A stretch of DNA of 64,000 nucleotides from Isoetes taiwanensis (GCA_021234155.1 JAJEKV010000002.1:30007115-30071114); one strand, 5' to 3'; counted from the stretch's first letter, positions 45,033 to 55,699 are shown. Program-made: numbers and translations. Notes: generated by a model not told the origin, from the sequence alone.

Positions 45033-46149
45033 CAAGTCCATGCTTCTGCCGAGGTTGCTGGATTTCGTAGCTGGGTAAAACCCTAGATTTTGCCATAAAT
45101 AATTTCGGCTATTCCTTTATGTTGTTAAGACAATATAATATCTATTTTGACACACGTTTATGGTGTAGAATACCCAACTCGATTACAACAAGGCCAAACC
45201 CAACAGATTAAGTTTATCTACTATTTTTCATCTAAAACACATGCAAATGCTCTCATATTCTACATAGGTGAAAACAATCATGGAATTAGGCCTCACTAAT
45301 AATGTTTTTGCAGGCCACATGCATGTACAATAGATTTCACATGCACCCCTTAAAAAGCACTCCCTGACGTATTATGGGATTTCAACACCTTGCATCAGTT
45401 TAATGTGTATTTTTGTTCTTATGCTAGCATTAACATAAGTTCTTATACACAAAAAAATAATAATAATAATAAATAAATAAACCAAAAGACATCTCACTAG
45501 ACAAATGCATCCACATAAAGGCAAGGTTTCACAACAAAAAGAAACAACAGCACAAATACAACAAAAAAACAAATGTACATCTGGATAAGTCTCGACCCAA
45601 CAACATCGCCGTTCATGTATCACACACTAAATTTGGAATGCCAACCGCATTCTCAAAAGCTAACCTTAGCTTCAAATGAACCAAGGTTCTCAATCACCCA
45701 AAATCCAAATTATCAACACTTTTGCCAAATACATGTTAAACCTTAGGGATTCCACCTGAACTTAACTTGCAAACAACCTTGTTGTACATATGACTTTTTC
45801 CCCCTAATTTATTTGTTTCTTATGCTTGTATGTGTATCTTATAATATGGATTCTGCTTTTGCATAGCTATGGTAGTTCCGAAGAGCAAACCCCAAGATAA
45901 TTTCAGCACTCCAAATAGAATAGAATAGAATAGTCACCCATATCAAAAGCCTCTTTCCTAACGGGATTATTTCGTTAAGTCCAACTCTGTTCAATCAATT
46001 AAATACGGACACACTCCGTTGGTCAGGCCCAGCCATTTGCTACATGTGACATGATCATACCTTCAGGAGCCCATGGATATGCGGGATTAGCTAGATCCTC
46101 GTACATTCACCTGACATGTTTATATATTTCATGATGTATATTTGCACAG
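45033..46149. other. Intergenic; A-rich with short AAT/AAAT repeats
   Basis: An (AAT)n/(AAAT)n run lies at 45,455-45,480 and a short minus-strand (TTCTA)n-like run (AATAGAATAGAATAGAATAG) at 45,914-45,933, perhaps the relic of a LINE tail in reverse orientation. No gene recognised. Confidence 0.4.
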
Positions 46150-46285
46150 TTTGACAACATTCTTATTGCTGCCACGGTTTGAAAACCCTTCAGGGTAGGA
46201 ATTTCTGATCCGGACAGTAATGAGTCAGTTGTGATCCTTCGTTGGGTCCCATAGCCGATTGGTCTCCATGGACGATAAAACCCAT
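46150..46285 (+). mobile_element. LINE copy 3, 3' UTR only
   Basis: Shares with copies 1 and 2 the GGTTT/GAAAACC stem region (46,176), GGACAGTAATGAG, TGGGTCCCATAGCCGATTGG and TCTCCATGGACGATAAAA before the tail. Coding sequence upstream is not recognisable. Confidence 0.75.
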
Positions 46286-46339
46286 TCTATTCTATTCTAT
46301 TCTATTCTATTCTATTCTATTCTATTCTATTCTATTCTG
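46286..46339 (+). repeat. (ATTCT)n tail of LINE copy 3
   Basis: About ten ATTCT units follow GACGATAAAACCC. Confidence 0.9.
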
Positions 46340-46576
46340 CTATTCCTTGCTTGCGGGAACCTGTATAGCAAAATATACAACCAGCTTTGTTTGCTATGGA
46401 GGCCCTAAAGGTTTGGAAATTTCTTGTTTGCCACCCTTAATCTCCATGTAAAGATAATGTATATTCAATTCTGCCCTCGAAGCCAATAGCGTCTTGCCAC
46501 GTGACATACTTTCTTTGATAGGAATGTCATGTCCATTTCTTTATTGTTGCACTTATTTTACATTCCATCGCTTTCA

Positions 46577-46795
46577 TCTGACGTTCTAATATCTTACCTA
46601 ACATTTGTCAGATTTACCTGACATTCTGCAAATTTACCTGACATTTGGCACCATTTATCTAACATTCGGCATTGTTTACCTGCATTTGACAGATTTATCT
46701 GACATTCTGCAAATTTACCTGACATTTCGCACTGTTTACCTGACATTATGCAAATTTACTTAACATCCGGCACTGTTTACCTGACATGCTTTACA
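46577..46795. repeat. Degenerate 20-bp tandem repeat, about 10 units
   Basis: Units vary around ACATTCTGCAAATTTACCTG and ACATTCGGCACTGTTTACCT, alternating. Located 0.7 kb beyond the 3' end of the FBPase gene. Confidence 0.85.
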
Positions 46796-46820
46796 CGCGG
46801 AATTGAACGTACCTTACCTT

Positions 46821-47095
46821 CATATTTCATGAATGTTTGTTTCGCTAAGATTCTGGGTACGCACGGAGGCATTTGACATGCGCGCGTAGAGGCATGTTGG
46901 CTCCCCGATAGACAATGGAGCAATCACATTTCATGAATGTTTGTTTTGCTAAGATTCTAGATGTCGCGCGGAGGCATTTGACACGTGCTCGTAGAGCAAT
47001 CACATTTCATGAATGTTTGTTTTGCTAAGATTCTGGATGTCGCGCGGAGGCATTTGACAAGCGCGCATAGAGGCATGTCGGCTCCCCCATAAACA
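46821..47095. repeat. Three direct repeats with units of 104, 76 and about 90 bp
   Basis: TTTCATGAATGTTTGTTT.GC and GGAGGCATTTGACA occur in each unit (46,821; 46,925; 47,001). The middle unit lacks about 28 bp (AGGCATGT.GGCTCCCC region). Confidence 0.85.
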
Positions 47096-47113
47096 ATAGA
47101 GCAAGTTTTACGT

Positions 47114-47178
47114 AGGATAAAACAGGGGTACTTCATTACCTCCGAGGATAAAACAGGGGTAATTCATTACCTTCGAGT
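47114..47178. repeat. Tandem duplication, period 31 bp
   Basis: AGGATAAAACAGGGGTA.TTC is repeated at 47,114 and 47,145. Confidence 0.9.
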
Positions 47179-47524
47179 GTTTATTACATAGATGGCAAAG
47201 GGTAGCATGTAAATGTGAGCATTGTGTATTGTGAGCATTGTGTACTATGTACTATAACAACTCTAACAGACGTAATAGAGTAACAACATTTCTACCACGG
47301 CCTTATGCCAATTGGGCATGTAATTTATAGCGGTGTATATGGTGGAGCGGTAGAGACAATGTTAGCTATCGTAGCGCATCTTGTTAAAACTGTTTCTACT
47401 TCTTTCTATGAGAAGATTTCACACAAACAATTGTGGACACATTCTATAATAAAATATTGGTAGAAAAATATGCAAGCACTGAACAACATCTTTTCATTTG
47501 AAATGAGGGAACTAAATGTTGTGG

Positions 47525-49533
47525 TCAAATCTTGTTAGCTTCTGCAGCATATAGAGCTTTTATCTCCTCAACATCATTATAGCTTCCAAGAAATATTGGA
47601 GATCTCTCATGTATCTTCTTAGGCACAATATCTAGGGCCTGCCATTAGAGAAAATATATTAATCAATAGTATATGAAAAATTGGTTATAAGCAACTATGG
47701 AAACAAGCATACCCTCCCTTTCCCTGTAAAAGCCTGACCTCCAGCCTGCTCTACGAGAAATGACATAGGAAATACTTCATAAAGAACACTGTATGCAAGC
47801 ATGACATTATTAGATCTGCAAATTTCAAAACATGTCATTGACATTTGAGTACAGCCCTACCGCAACTTCCCATTTGGGCTTTTCTTATCAGCAGGGTACA
47901 TAAACATTCCACCATACAGAAGGGTTCGATGGACATCTGCTACCATGCTGCATGACAATACTATGAGTTTCCATCCTAAATATAGTGGAAATAAATAAAT
48001 TACCTCCCAATATATCTAAGGGATTTGGCTGGAGACCCATCCTTGGGAAACTTGGCATTTTCCACGTACCTATAACAACCATAGTGACAAATATACAGTC
48101 CAAGGAATGATAATTTCAAATATGACAGAACTATGTACTTTTTTGTTGGTTCATCCCAATTTTTTGCATTGCCTTCGTTAACCGAATAGATCTTGCCTTT
48201 CTTTGGAATCTGCAGGTTGGAAAATGCATCTTTAAGTCAGTTCAAAAAATTGAATGGATAAGGTACATTAGCCAACATCTATTAAACTTGTTGTATTGGG
48301 ATGAGGATGATGTATTGAATATTCCTTGAACCTTGATATCTGGATGTGTCAGTATGAACTCTCCCAGTGAAGGATCAAGTGTGAAACCATTCACGCCTGC
48401 TCCAGTACTTAATACTAGCTAAGGAATGGAAGCAAGCAGTTATAGTTAGATAGAGTTGTTTCTGTGTATTACTCAAAAGAATTGCATTTACCGTGCATGA
48501 ACTTCCATACATGCAATACCCTGCAACAACCATGTGTTTGCCAGGCTTCAATACTTCATTCACACTGGGTTCACTGTCATCTGCCATATAAATGCCAAAT
48601 ATCTGCATGACAAAAAGCAGTTAGGATCGGCGAAATCGAAATGGTGCATCTAACCACCCTGCATGAGTAGTTATAGTTGTAGACTTACTGTCCCAATTGA
48701 CACCCCACAATCAATGTTGGAGGAACCATCAAGAGGGTCGAAAACAACACAGTACCTGCAGATAGAGCAACAAGTAAGATTTTTAATCATTTAACTTTCC
48801 TGTGCACCACATACCTTCCTTGACTAGATGTCTCCACAAATATAGCATCCTCATTCTCCTCTGAAACAAGAACTTTCTAGTGGACAAGTAAAATTTCAGA
48901 TTTAGCACTGTGTGCGTCAAAAGCAGAGATAACTAGAGTATCTTACAGTTCTTCCACTGGCACTCAGGGCCTTAATAAAAACTTCATTGGAAAGTACATC
49001 AAGCTTCTTTTGTTCCTCGCCCTGCAAAAGTACAGATGTAACCATATTGCCTCAAGGATAGACATAACTTAAAATTGCATTACTTGCAGTGCTATCTTAA
49101 GCTGTGACGTTTGGCATTTACCATAATCACATAATCTCTACACACAATGTTACATAAGCCTGTCTCTCACCTGAACATTAGTTTCTCCTGCCAGACCTAT
49201 AAGTTTTGCCAGGCCAGCCTGCATCATACATGTGGATTGTGAGCATTCATGGTATGAGAGAGTTTTTTTAATCATGTTATAGTCCCAACACATACTTCGA
49301 ACTTCATTACATGTGAAGATGAACTTCTAGAATATCTTCATTAATGTTTAAGCACAAAAATAATAGTGACATACCTTGTTAACAGCAGAGCATACGAATT
49401 TGCAACCTAAAACAATATTGCTAAGCAAAATAGTCAAATCTCCACGAGCTTCGGGATGTTTACTCTGTTCGTTGAGCACGAAACGGGTAATGGTCATGAG
49501 ATCAGTACGATGGGCATCTGCAGCATGGTCCAT
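47525..49533 (-). CDS. FBP: Cytosolic fructose-1,6-bisphosphatase, complete 12-exon gene
   Basis: Exons (minus): 49533-49375, 49218-49171, 49021-48947, 48876-48815, 48755-48689, 48602-48492, 48418-48332, 48209-48139, 48069-48004, 47947-47861, 47788-47713, 47638-47525. All introns are GT-AG and the joined frame is 340 codons without a stop. It hydrolyses fructose-1,6-bisphosphate to fructose-6-phosphate in cytosolic sucrose synthesis and gluconeogenesis. Metal-binding [10 protein letters not shown] is at residues 121-130 and the family signature [12 protein letters not shown] at about 276-287 with Glu282. No transit peptide precedes [11 protein letters not shown], and the plastid-type redox loop is absent, so it is the cytosolic form. 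Length and sequence fit plant cyFBPases (338-341 aa). No lesion seen; this is the clearest functional gene in the window. Confidence 0.97.
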
Positions 49534-50286
49534 CTTGAATAGTCTGGGAAAGGCCAAATTCGAATTAATGTAGATAGAAGCAAATTGGGAAACACAATTT
49601 AGCAATCAGATAGAAATTCAGCTGATAGAAATCGAGAAAATGCAAGCAAAAGCTACCTCTTATGCCAACAAATGTTCTCTGACCGGAGGAGAAACGGCGA
49701 TCAAGCCCTGGGAGCTTGAGCCATAATAGTTGAAGCCTGGCAAGTTTTCCTGCTAGATTTGCTGCATTCTCCACGTGGTGACAATGTATTCGTCTAAATT
49801 AAGTAATCAGAATAGGTTATTACTAAGTTTAGGTCTTTGGCATATACACTATGGGCCACTCGTAGCCACTGGCTAGATCGAAAAAGGCCAACCATTCAAA
49901 TATGAAGAGGAGAACTTTTGTGGCAACATATCTCAAACAGTGCCAAGAAGTCATTATCTCCATAGCATATTTCCAAGGCGCAAATGGCTCAATGTATTCC
50001 TTTTGTTATGCTTTTTTTAACCATGTGTTCTTTTTGTCTTGCTTCGAACAAGTCGAATGAAGCCAACAACCCATGTAGCAAACCACTCTGCAAAAAATGG
50101 GTTGCGGCCAATTGCAAGAAATTACTAAGGTTTTCTTACATCATACAATTTTCGTATTTAATGGTCCACAATTTATTCAAAATACTTTAATTCATGAAAT
50201 CATGAATATAATCAAAATGACGGATCAAAAAAGCAGTACAACAAGATTTACGACCATGATCATTAGACTATTACAATAGAAGATAT
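49534..50286. other. FBPase upstream region
   Basis: The 5' UTR and promoter of the minus-strand FBPase gene should lie here, possibly with a leader intron; no clear TATA box could be fixed. No other gene seen. Confidence 0.4.
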
Positions 50287-50304
50287 CTAGTAACGGTGCC
50301 CAGC
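50287..50304 (-). mobile_element. Possible Helitron-like 3' end on the minus strand
   Basis: Reverse complement reads GCTGGGCACCGTTACTAG, that is, the right arm and CTAG end of the hairpins at 13,956 and 44,500, but the left arm of the hairpin is lost. Weak. Confidence 0.25.
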
Positions 50305-50578
50305 GTCATAAGTTAAGAACTTGCAAATGATGTTCATGATGAGACGCCCCAATGGATTGGTTTTAGCTCAGTACTCCTTCCTTAATCAATAATTATCTCT
50401 AACACTTACGCAAAATTCTGGAATAATTTTTAAAAACATAACATACTCTAATGCTCTTTCCTTTTGCTCCAATCTTTAATCTCTGATAACATAATAGCGA
50501 TCCTCCATGTTGAAGTAAAGTACTATCTTTGCACTTAGAAGATTACTCTCTTTGCACTTAGAAGATCAAGGTACACTA

Positions 50579-50580
<2 letters not shown>

Positions 50581-50668
<88 letters not shown>

Positions 50669-50676
50669 CGTTGTTG
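50581..50676. repeat. (TTG)n microsatellite, about 30 units
   Basis: Near-perfect TTG repeats with one interruption (TCG) close to the right end. Confidence 0.95.
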
Positions 50677-50994
50677 TCCATAGCATATCCCTATACCCCC
50701 TTGTCTATAGCAAAGTCATGTTGCAATGTCTAAGGTGCAATATCTCACTTACTATAGCAAGAATAGAAATTAAGAAAAGAAGCAAGTCTCTAAAGAAAGA
50801 ACTTACTACTGACATGCAAAACATGCACCCTATGAGTTACTCTATACCGCTTAGGTTTATCTACATACCTTGTGATGTTGCCCCCATTAGAATGATATTT
50901 AAGGATTGATGTCATACAACTTTTGTGATGTCATTTTTCAAATTTACTGGATTTTACCCGGATTGAGTATGATTTTCTCACTCTGAACTATGTT

Positions 50995-51207
50995 CAGGGT
51001 TCGAAATTAGAATTTTTCCTACATTAAAAATGCCTGCTTACATTTAAGGCTGTCGGAAATACATGAAATTATAGTGTACTTTCTTGGAAATCCTTAGAAA
51101 CTTCTCCAAAAATAGCCTGAAAAAATGTCGGGAATATTTTTTGGCTACGGAAATTTTTTGGAATGGCCGGATTTTTAAGGGTCGAACCCCCCCAATTTCG
51201 AACCCTG
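50995..51207. mobile_element. 213-bp MITE, CAGGG termini, with target duplication
   Basis: CAGGGTTCGAAATT at the left and its reverse complement AATTTCGAACCCTG at the right form 14-bp terminal inverted repeats. TATGTT is duplicated directly outside both ends (50,989-50,994 and 51,208-51,213). CAGGG-type ends suggest a hAT-like non-autonomous element, although hAT duplications are normally 8 bp. No coding capacity. Confidence 0.75.
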
Positions 51208-51719
51208 TATGTTACCCCATGCCATACAACTTTTATAATGCAACTTTTCAAAATAATTGGATTCTACCCAAATAGGACATGTTAAAGATGGTGTTGAAGT
51301 ATCAAAGGATCCAAGAAAGCATTCAACATCCAAAGAATTGGTTGCTCGTCAGAAAAATGCATTAAACATAATTGTGCGACAAATGCTATTTCAAACTTTG
51401 TTAAAGATACATGCAAGTTCAAAAAGCAGTATACAATGAACAACATTTCTTCTTGCACACGTCTAGCAGGACTATTTGAGTTGTACATAAGAGCTAGTAG
51501 CCATACAACCTAAAGCATGTGTCAAAAGCTGAATGCAGGGTACATTGAAGGATGAAAAAAGCACCAAAATACAGCATAGAAAGAGAGCAATATAATAAAA
51601 CACCATTATCTATGCCATGATATATAGCATTTACCAACCAGCCTGATATACACCCTTTGCTCCGTAATCCAGCTCAAATAGATTATGCTCAGATGGATGC
51701 TCAGATGAAAGGCCCTCAT

Positions 51720-52025
51720 TATGAAGGCAAGTCGACGGGTGGGCAAATTCAAACTTCAAAATACGGGCGGGCACTTTTTAAAATTGACAGGCGAGCAGGC
51801 GGGAAATTCAAATTTCAAACTTGGGAGAGGCGGATGGGCGGGCAAATTCACATTTGAAACAAATTTAGAGAGGCGGACGGGCCGGCAAATTCAAATTTGA
51901 AAAAAATTGGAGACGCGGGCGGCCGGGCAAATTCAAATTTGAAAAATTTGGAGAGGCGAACGGGCAGGTTTGAAAAATTTGGATAGGCAAATGGGCGGCC
52001 GAATTCCAAAAATTTGCGGGCGGTT
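51720..52025. repeat. Degenerate GC/AT tandem repeat with GGGCAAATTCAAATTTGAAA
   Basis: Units of about 35-50 bp combine GAGGCGGACGGGCGGGC with AAATTCAAATTTGAAA. The latter is itself palindromic (TTCAAATTTGAA). About seven diverged units. Ends 0.2 kb before the ParB-like gene. Confidence 0.8.
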
Positions 52026-52065
52026 AATTTCTTTTTCCGGGCACTTATCTTTTCTTTTGTGCCAC

Positions 52066-52235
52066 TTTTCATTTCATTTCATTTCTTTTGCGCCTCTCGC
52101 CTTCCGCCTTCCGCCTTGAACATTCTCTCTCCTATTCAATCGCATTCTCTCTCTAGCCCTTTTGATCCGGGAGCGGCTTAAAAATAGTCGGAGTAACAGT
52201 TATACGGACGTGTATTTATGCGACATACAAATACA
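52066..52235 (+). promoter_or_regulatory. Pyrimidine-rich leader of the ParB-like gene
   Basis: TTTCTTTTGCGCCTCTCGCC, CTTCCGCCTTCCGCC and CATTCTCTCTCC form a CT-rich tract 80-170 bp before the ATG at 52,236, typical of a plant 5' UTR/core promoter. Confidence 0.4.
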
Positions 52236-52330
52236 ATGGCGCAATCTTCGCTGAAAATCCGGGAGCCAGGCTCAGGTTAGTCTCTCTCTTATTTCGATTC
52301 TTATCTTTTTAGACTAGCATAGGCTACTAT

Positions 52331-52421
52331 AATGGTGCGGACGTGCCATTTCTATATCATGGAGTGCATGGTCAAGCCGTGGCCACCCCTTCCATATAGA
52401 AATAGCGCGACCGCGGTATTT
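52331..52421. repeat. Palindromes P1 and P2 (AAATRGCGC-type)
   Basis: P1, 52,331-52,351: AATGGTGC...GTGCCATTT. P2, 52,400-52,421: AAATAGCGC...GCGGTATTT. Each is an interrupted inverted repeat of about 22 bp with a 4-5-base centre. Confidence 0.7.
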
Positions 52422-52452
52422 AGGAGGTTTAGCTTAAGTAGCCGCAGCTATA

Positions 52453-52594
52453 TGAAATGGCGCACCTGCACCATTTGGAGGATGCCTACGGTCTCCCTCT
52501 GGTCTTAATGAGGTGCATTTCCTGCTCATGCACCTCATTAAGACCAGAGGGAGACCCGTCGGCATCCTCGAAATGGTGCACCTGTGCCATTTCC
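52453..52594. repeat. Intronic hairpin with about 66-bp arms and a 9-base loop
   Basis: The left arm 52,453-52,518 (with GGAGGATGCCTACGG, TCTCCCTCTGGTCTTAATGA) is the reverse complement of 52,528-52,594 apart from a few mismatches and one bulge; the loop is TTCCTGCTC. Palindromes P3 and P4 (AAATGGCGC...GCACCATTT and AAATGGTGC...GTGCCATTT) form the base of the stem. Part of the right arm repeats again directly at 52,593-52,622. It would fold as a long RNA stem when transcribed. Confidence 0.85.
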
Positions 52595-54236
52595 TGCTCA
52601 TGCACCTCATTAGGACCAGAGAGGCATTTTCGTGCTAAGTGGATACATGTCATTTTCTTACCATGTTTATCTTGCAGCCGTTGCTGCGCCGAAAGCACAG
52701 AACGTTGTTACATCAAAGACCCTGGTCCTGTCGGGTAGGCCTTGGTGCATGGAGATTGTTAGAGACATACCTTTGACAGAAGGTATGGACCCACAAAAGG
52801 GCGACAAGAGGCGAGAGCTTTGCCTTCTTGTCAAGTCCCGTGCCGATGAGACAGGAGAGGAATCCGTGGCCACGATGGGCATCATAGTAAACATGAGGGA
52901 AGTCAAGAAGCAAGGAAGACTTGACTTTCTTGGTTGCACAGTGGAGGATCTTGTTAATGCTAGCATTGATCTCTACTGTATGGAATGGCAGTGCTATGAC
53001 CCGACAATGATGGAGTCCAGCATAAAGGACCAGGCTTTGTTGGCCAAAAAAAAAGGGTGGCCCTTGCCATCATATAAGTCCCGCGAGCAAGCAGATATCA
53101 AAGCACGGTAGAGATCCTCAGGGGATTTGGTATTCTGCGAGCAGCTATGGACATGTCAAAAAACTCTGTGTCCCACATTGTTAGAGCGAAGCTCTCAGGC
53201 ACTAATGGACAGCAGATGGCTGCTGGGAGAGATGACTAGGAAGGGGGTGAAGGTCAAACCAGCCACCAGAGTAGCCAAAGCAACAAAGGCAGGAGGAGGA
53301 GAAGAAGGACAAAGGCAGAAAGATCAAGAGCGGGCTTAGGAGGAAGCAAAGGGGAACGAACATCAAGAGGAGAAGAGGGATGAGCAAGAGGAGCAGCAGC
53401 ATCATTCTCCTGTGAAGTCCACTGGGAAACCTGATTTCGAGAGGACGATTAGTGACAATAAGGAGGCTCTAAAACACACAAAGGTGGTAGCTTCCACAGC
53501 AGAGAGCGCACCAGCAAAGAGAAAGAAAGAAACAAAAAAGGAGACAAGGGCTAGGAAATTGCAAAAGATGGCAGACCTTGAGGTGCCCGAGGAACTGAAG
53601 ATGGACTGCGATGCCGAAGAGGAAATGGCAGAGGAAACATTGAAAAAAATACAGAAGCATAGCCATATGTTTCCTCTTGGAGTCACATACACAAAGAGGA
53701 TATCCATTTGGGATCTAGAAGAGGCATCATCTAATATGACTGCCAGGGTTATTAACCCCGAGCATGTAAGGAAGCTCTACAAATCTTTTGCAGAAGATCC
53801 ACATCTGGTGTTCACTCCAGCAGATGTGGTGCCCTTTGATCCGGACACAAAGGAGTTGCTGACCTGGTCACAGGAATCTGATCTGGTAGGGAAACGTTTC
53901 TACATTATCAATGGTAATCATTCGGTCTCTGCTGTTCAGCTTGTGTGCAGTAAGTTGGGGACAGAAGATGCTAGAGTTGAGCTCAAGAAGATCTATAATT
54001 TTAGAATATGCAGAGTTCTTTCTGGACAGATTAGTGACATGGACCTTCTTCAGCTCAGTGTAGATGTCAATGATATTGTGGCCAAGACTGTCTTCAAGGA
54101 ACCTTATGTGGATCAGATCCACCATCTGCAGAAGCAATATCAGGAGTGCGGAAGACCAGCTCCCGCTGGAAAAGGGCAGTCAAGAAGTGACGAGTACAAG
54201 GTACGTTCACATCTGTTTTGCCATACATGTGTGGGT

Positions 54237-54258
54237 AAATGGCGCCGTTGCGCTATTT
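54237..54258. repeat. Palindrome P5 inside a later intron
   Basis: AAATGGCGC-CGTT-GCGCTATTT, 9-bp arms with one mismatch, between the putative donor near 54,190 and the acceptor TTTAG at about 54,265. Confidence 0.75.
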
Positions 54259-55699
54259 CATTTAGCAGAGAAGATTCTGAGGGGCAAACACACGAAGGAC
54301 ATCAATAGGTTCATCTTCATGCCAGATGATGTTTATGCATTATTCCGTCAAATGTGGAACAACTCGAGGAAGGGTGAGCTTAAGGACAATAGGGGTCAAG
54401 CTATAGTAATCAATTGGGCAAAAGACAAAGATTACTTTAGCGACAACTACCTTAGATACTTGAGGGGCTTGGACTACGATGATTGTCGAAAGGTCCTCGA
54501 AGAGACGTTAAGTGGGGACATATACGTCAAAGTCACCTCAGATTACAAAGGCAAAAAACTTTTCAAGACAAGAGCACAGAACTTAAGAATTCTTGCTTAT
54601 ATGAAGAAGGAGATCTGCACTTCATCTCAGACCAAATTTGCATTAAGTACACAAAATTCGAGGACTTAAGGAAGGCCACTGAAAGCTTCTCTGATACTGC
54701 ACTTCTGGCTTGGGGAATGTGCGCACCATAAGTGTGTGTGGGAAGGAATACTCAAAGAGGGTGTTCATGGTAATATGTCATTCTCCTTGGCCAGATCTAT
54801 TCAAAAAATCCTTAAGCCCGAAACAGATAAGGACTTGCCAAGATACTTTGTTGAACATGTCACAGCCGGGGCCTACCAGCATGATATGTTTAGATGCAAG
54901 GCAGATTGCTCCAGTTTGGAATAGTGAGATCATAACCAAGTTCTTCGATTCCGCATCACATATGACAGATGTAGAGACATACTGGATTCTATGTTTCATC
55001 AAGCCGGAGCATAACTTTCTCTTTGCTAGTGCGCTTGAAAGAATCTAGGTCCAGAGTTTTTATAGGAATCTATGAAGAGGAAGCTGGAGCTACAGGTGGT
55101 GCAGGAATAAAAGAGCCACATGCTCTCGTTCTTGCGACGAGGATTTCTACACACGTGGGAGAGCCTGATGAAGACCTTGACCTCAGGCTCTATGGTGATC
55201 ATCCTTAGAAGATCCCGCCAGTTCCTGCTATTCCTAAGTAGACCATCGAAAGTGAGGGAGACGTTATGGCTAAAAAACTCCTGCAAGACAGGTTTAATAT
55301 AGTTGGCAGGTTATGGCAGGAGAATATCTGGTGCATAAATAGATTGGTCCTGCAACTGCGTCCTACCTCGTTGATAAGCTTTGCCCTCCAGGTAACGTCG
55401 TTCTAGATTTCTTCTCTTCTGGAGCCTTCTCTAGGGCATCACTTCATGTAGGAAGAATCAGTGTGACGTACGAGCATGACTTCGGAAAGCTTAAGTGCAT
55501 AACGGGCATTCTGGGTAGGGTCGAGAACGTCTTATACCCCTTGCTTGCCCCAGCGGCCATTGGCGAGCGCGAAGTCTTGACTCTGAAAGATGGTGGAGCA
55601 GTCGGGGTAGAAAATGAGGAAGATGAATCAGGTTCTCATAAAGAGATAGGAGAAACATCGGGCCAAGATGGAGCTGAACAGGAAGACTGCAAACTATGA

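Larger units (their letters stand above)
52276..52677 (+). other. Intron 1 of the ParB-like gene, with repeated palindromes
   Basis: Bounded by G|GTTAGT and CTTGCAG|CC. Joining 52,275 to 52,678 restores frame. Contains four imperfect palindromes and a long hairpin (see 52,453). Confidence 0.75.
52236..55699 (+). pseudogene. Degenerate multi-exon gene with ParB-like and DNA-methyltransferase-like regions
   Basis: Exon 1 (52,236-52,275) encodes MAQSSLKIREPGS and ends at G|GTTAGT. Exon 2 starts at 52,678 after CTTGCAG, keeps the frame, and runs to about 53,105 (LVLSGRPWCMEIVRDIPLTE at its start). A frame change near 53,100 and a stop at 53,339 follow. From 53,412 a 260-codon stretch has a Lys/Glu-rich segment, then VINPEHVRKLYKSFAEDPHL and FYIINGNHSVSAVQLV (near 53,900), which resembles the ParB/sulfiredoxin-fold GNHR motif. 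An intron near 54,190-54,266 leads to a segment with RFIFMPDDVYALFRQMWNNS. More shifts occur (near 54,610, 54,725, 54,910). The end (about 55,360-55,697) has LCPPGNVVLDFFSSGAFSRA, like the SAM-binding motif I of N6/N4 DNA methyltransferases, then VTYEHD. No DPPY/SPPW motif is identified. Family origin is inferred; this copy is broken. Confidence 0.6.

Noticed and set aside
45914-45933. Fourth LINE copy in reverse orientation
   Set aside because: Only four pentamer units are present and the flank does not match the LINE 3' UTR.
53127-53339. Independent small gene
   Set aside because: It is in the same frame as the flanking ParB-like exons and is just part of that broken gene.
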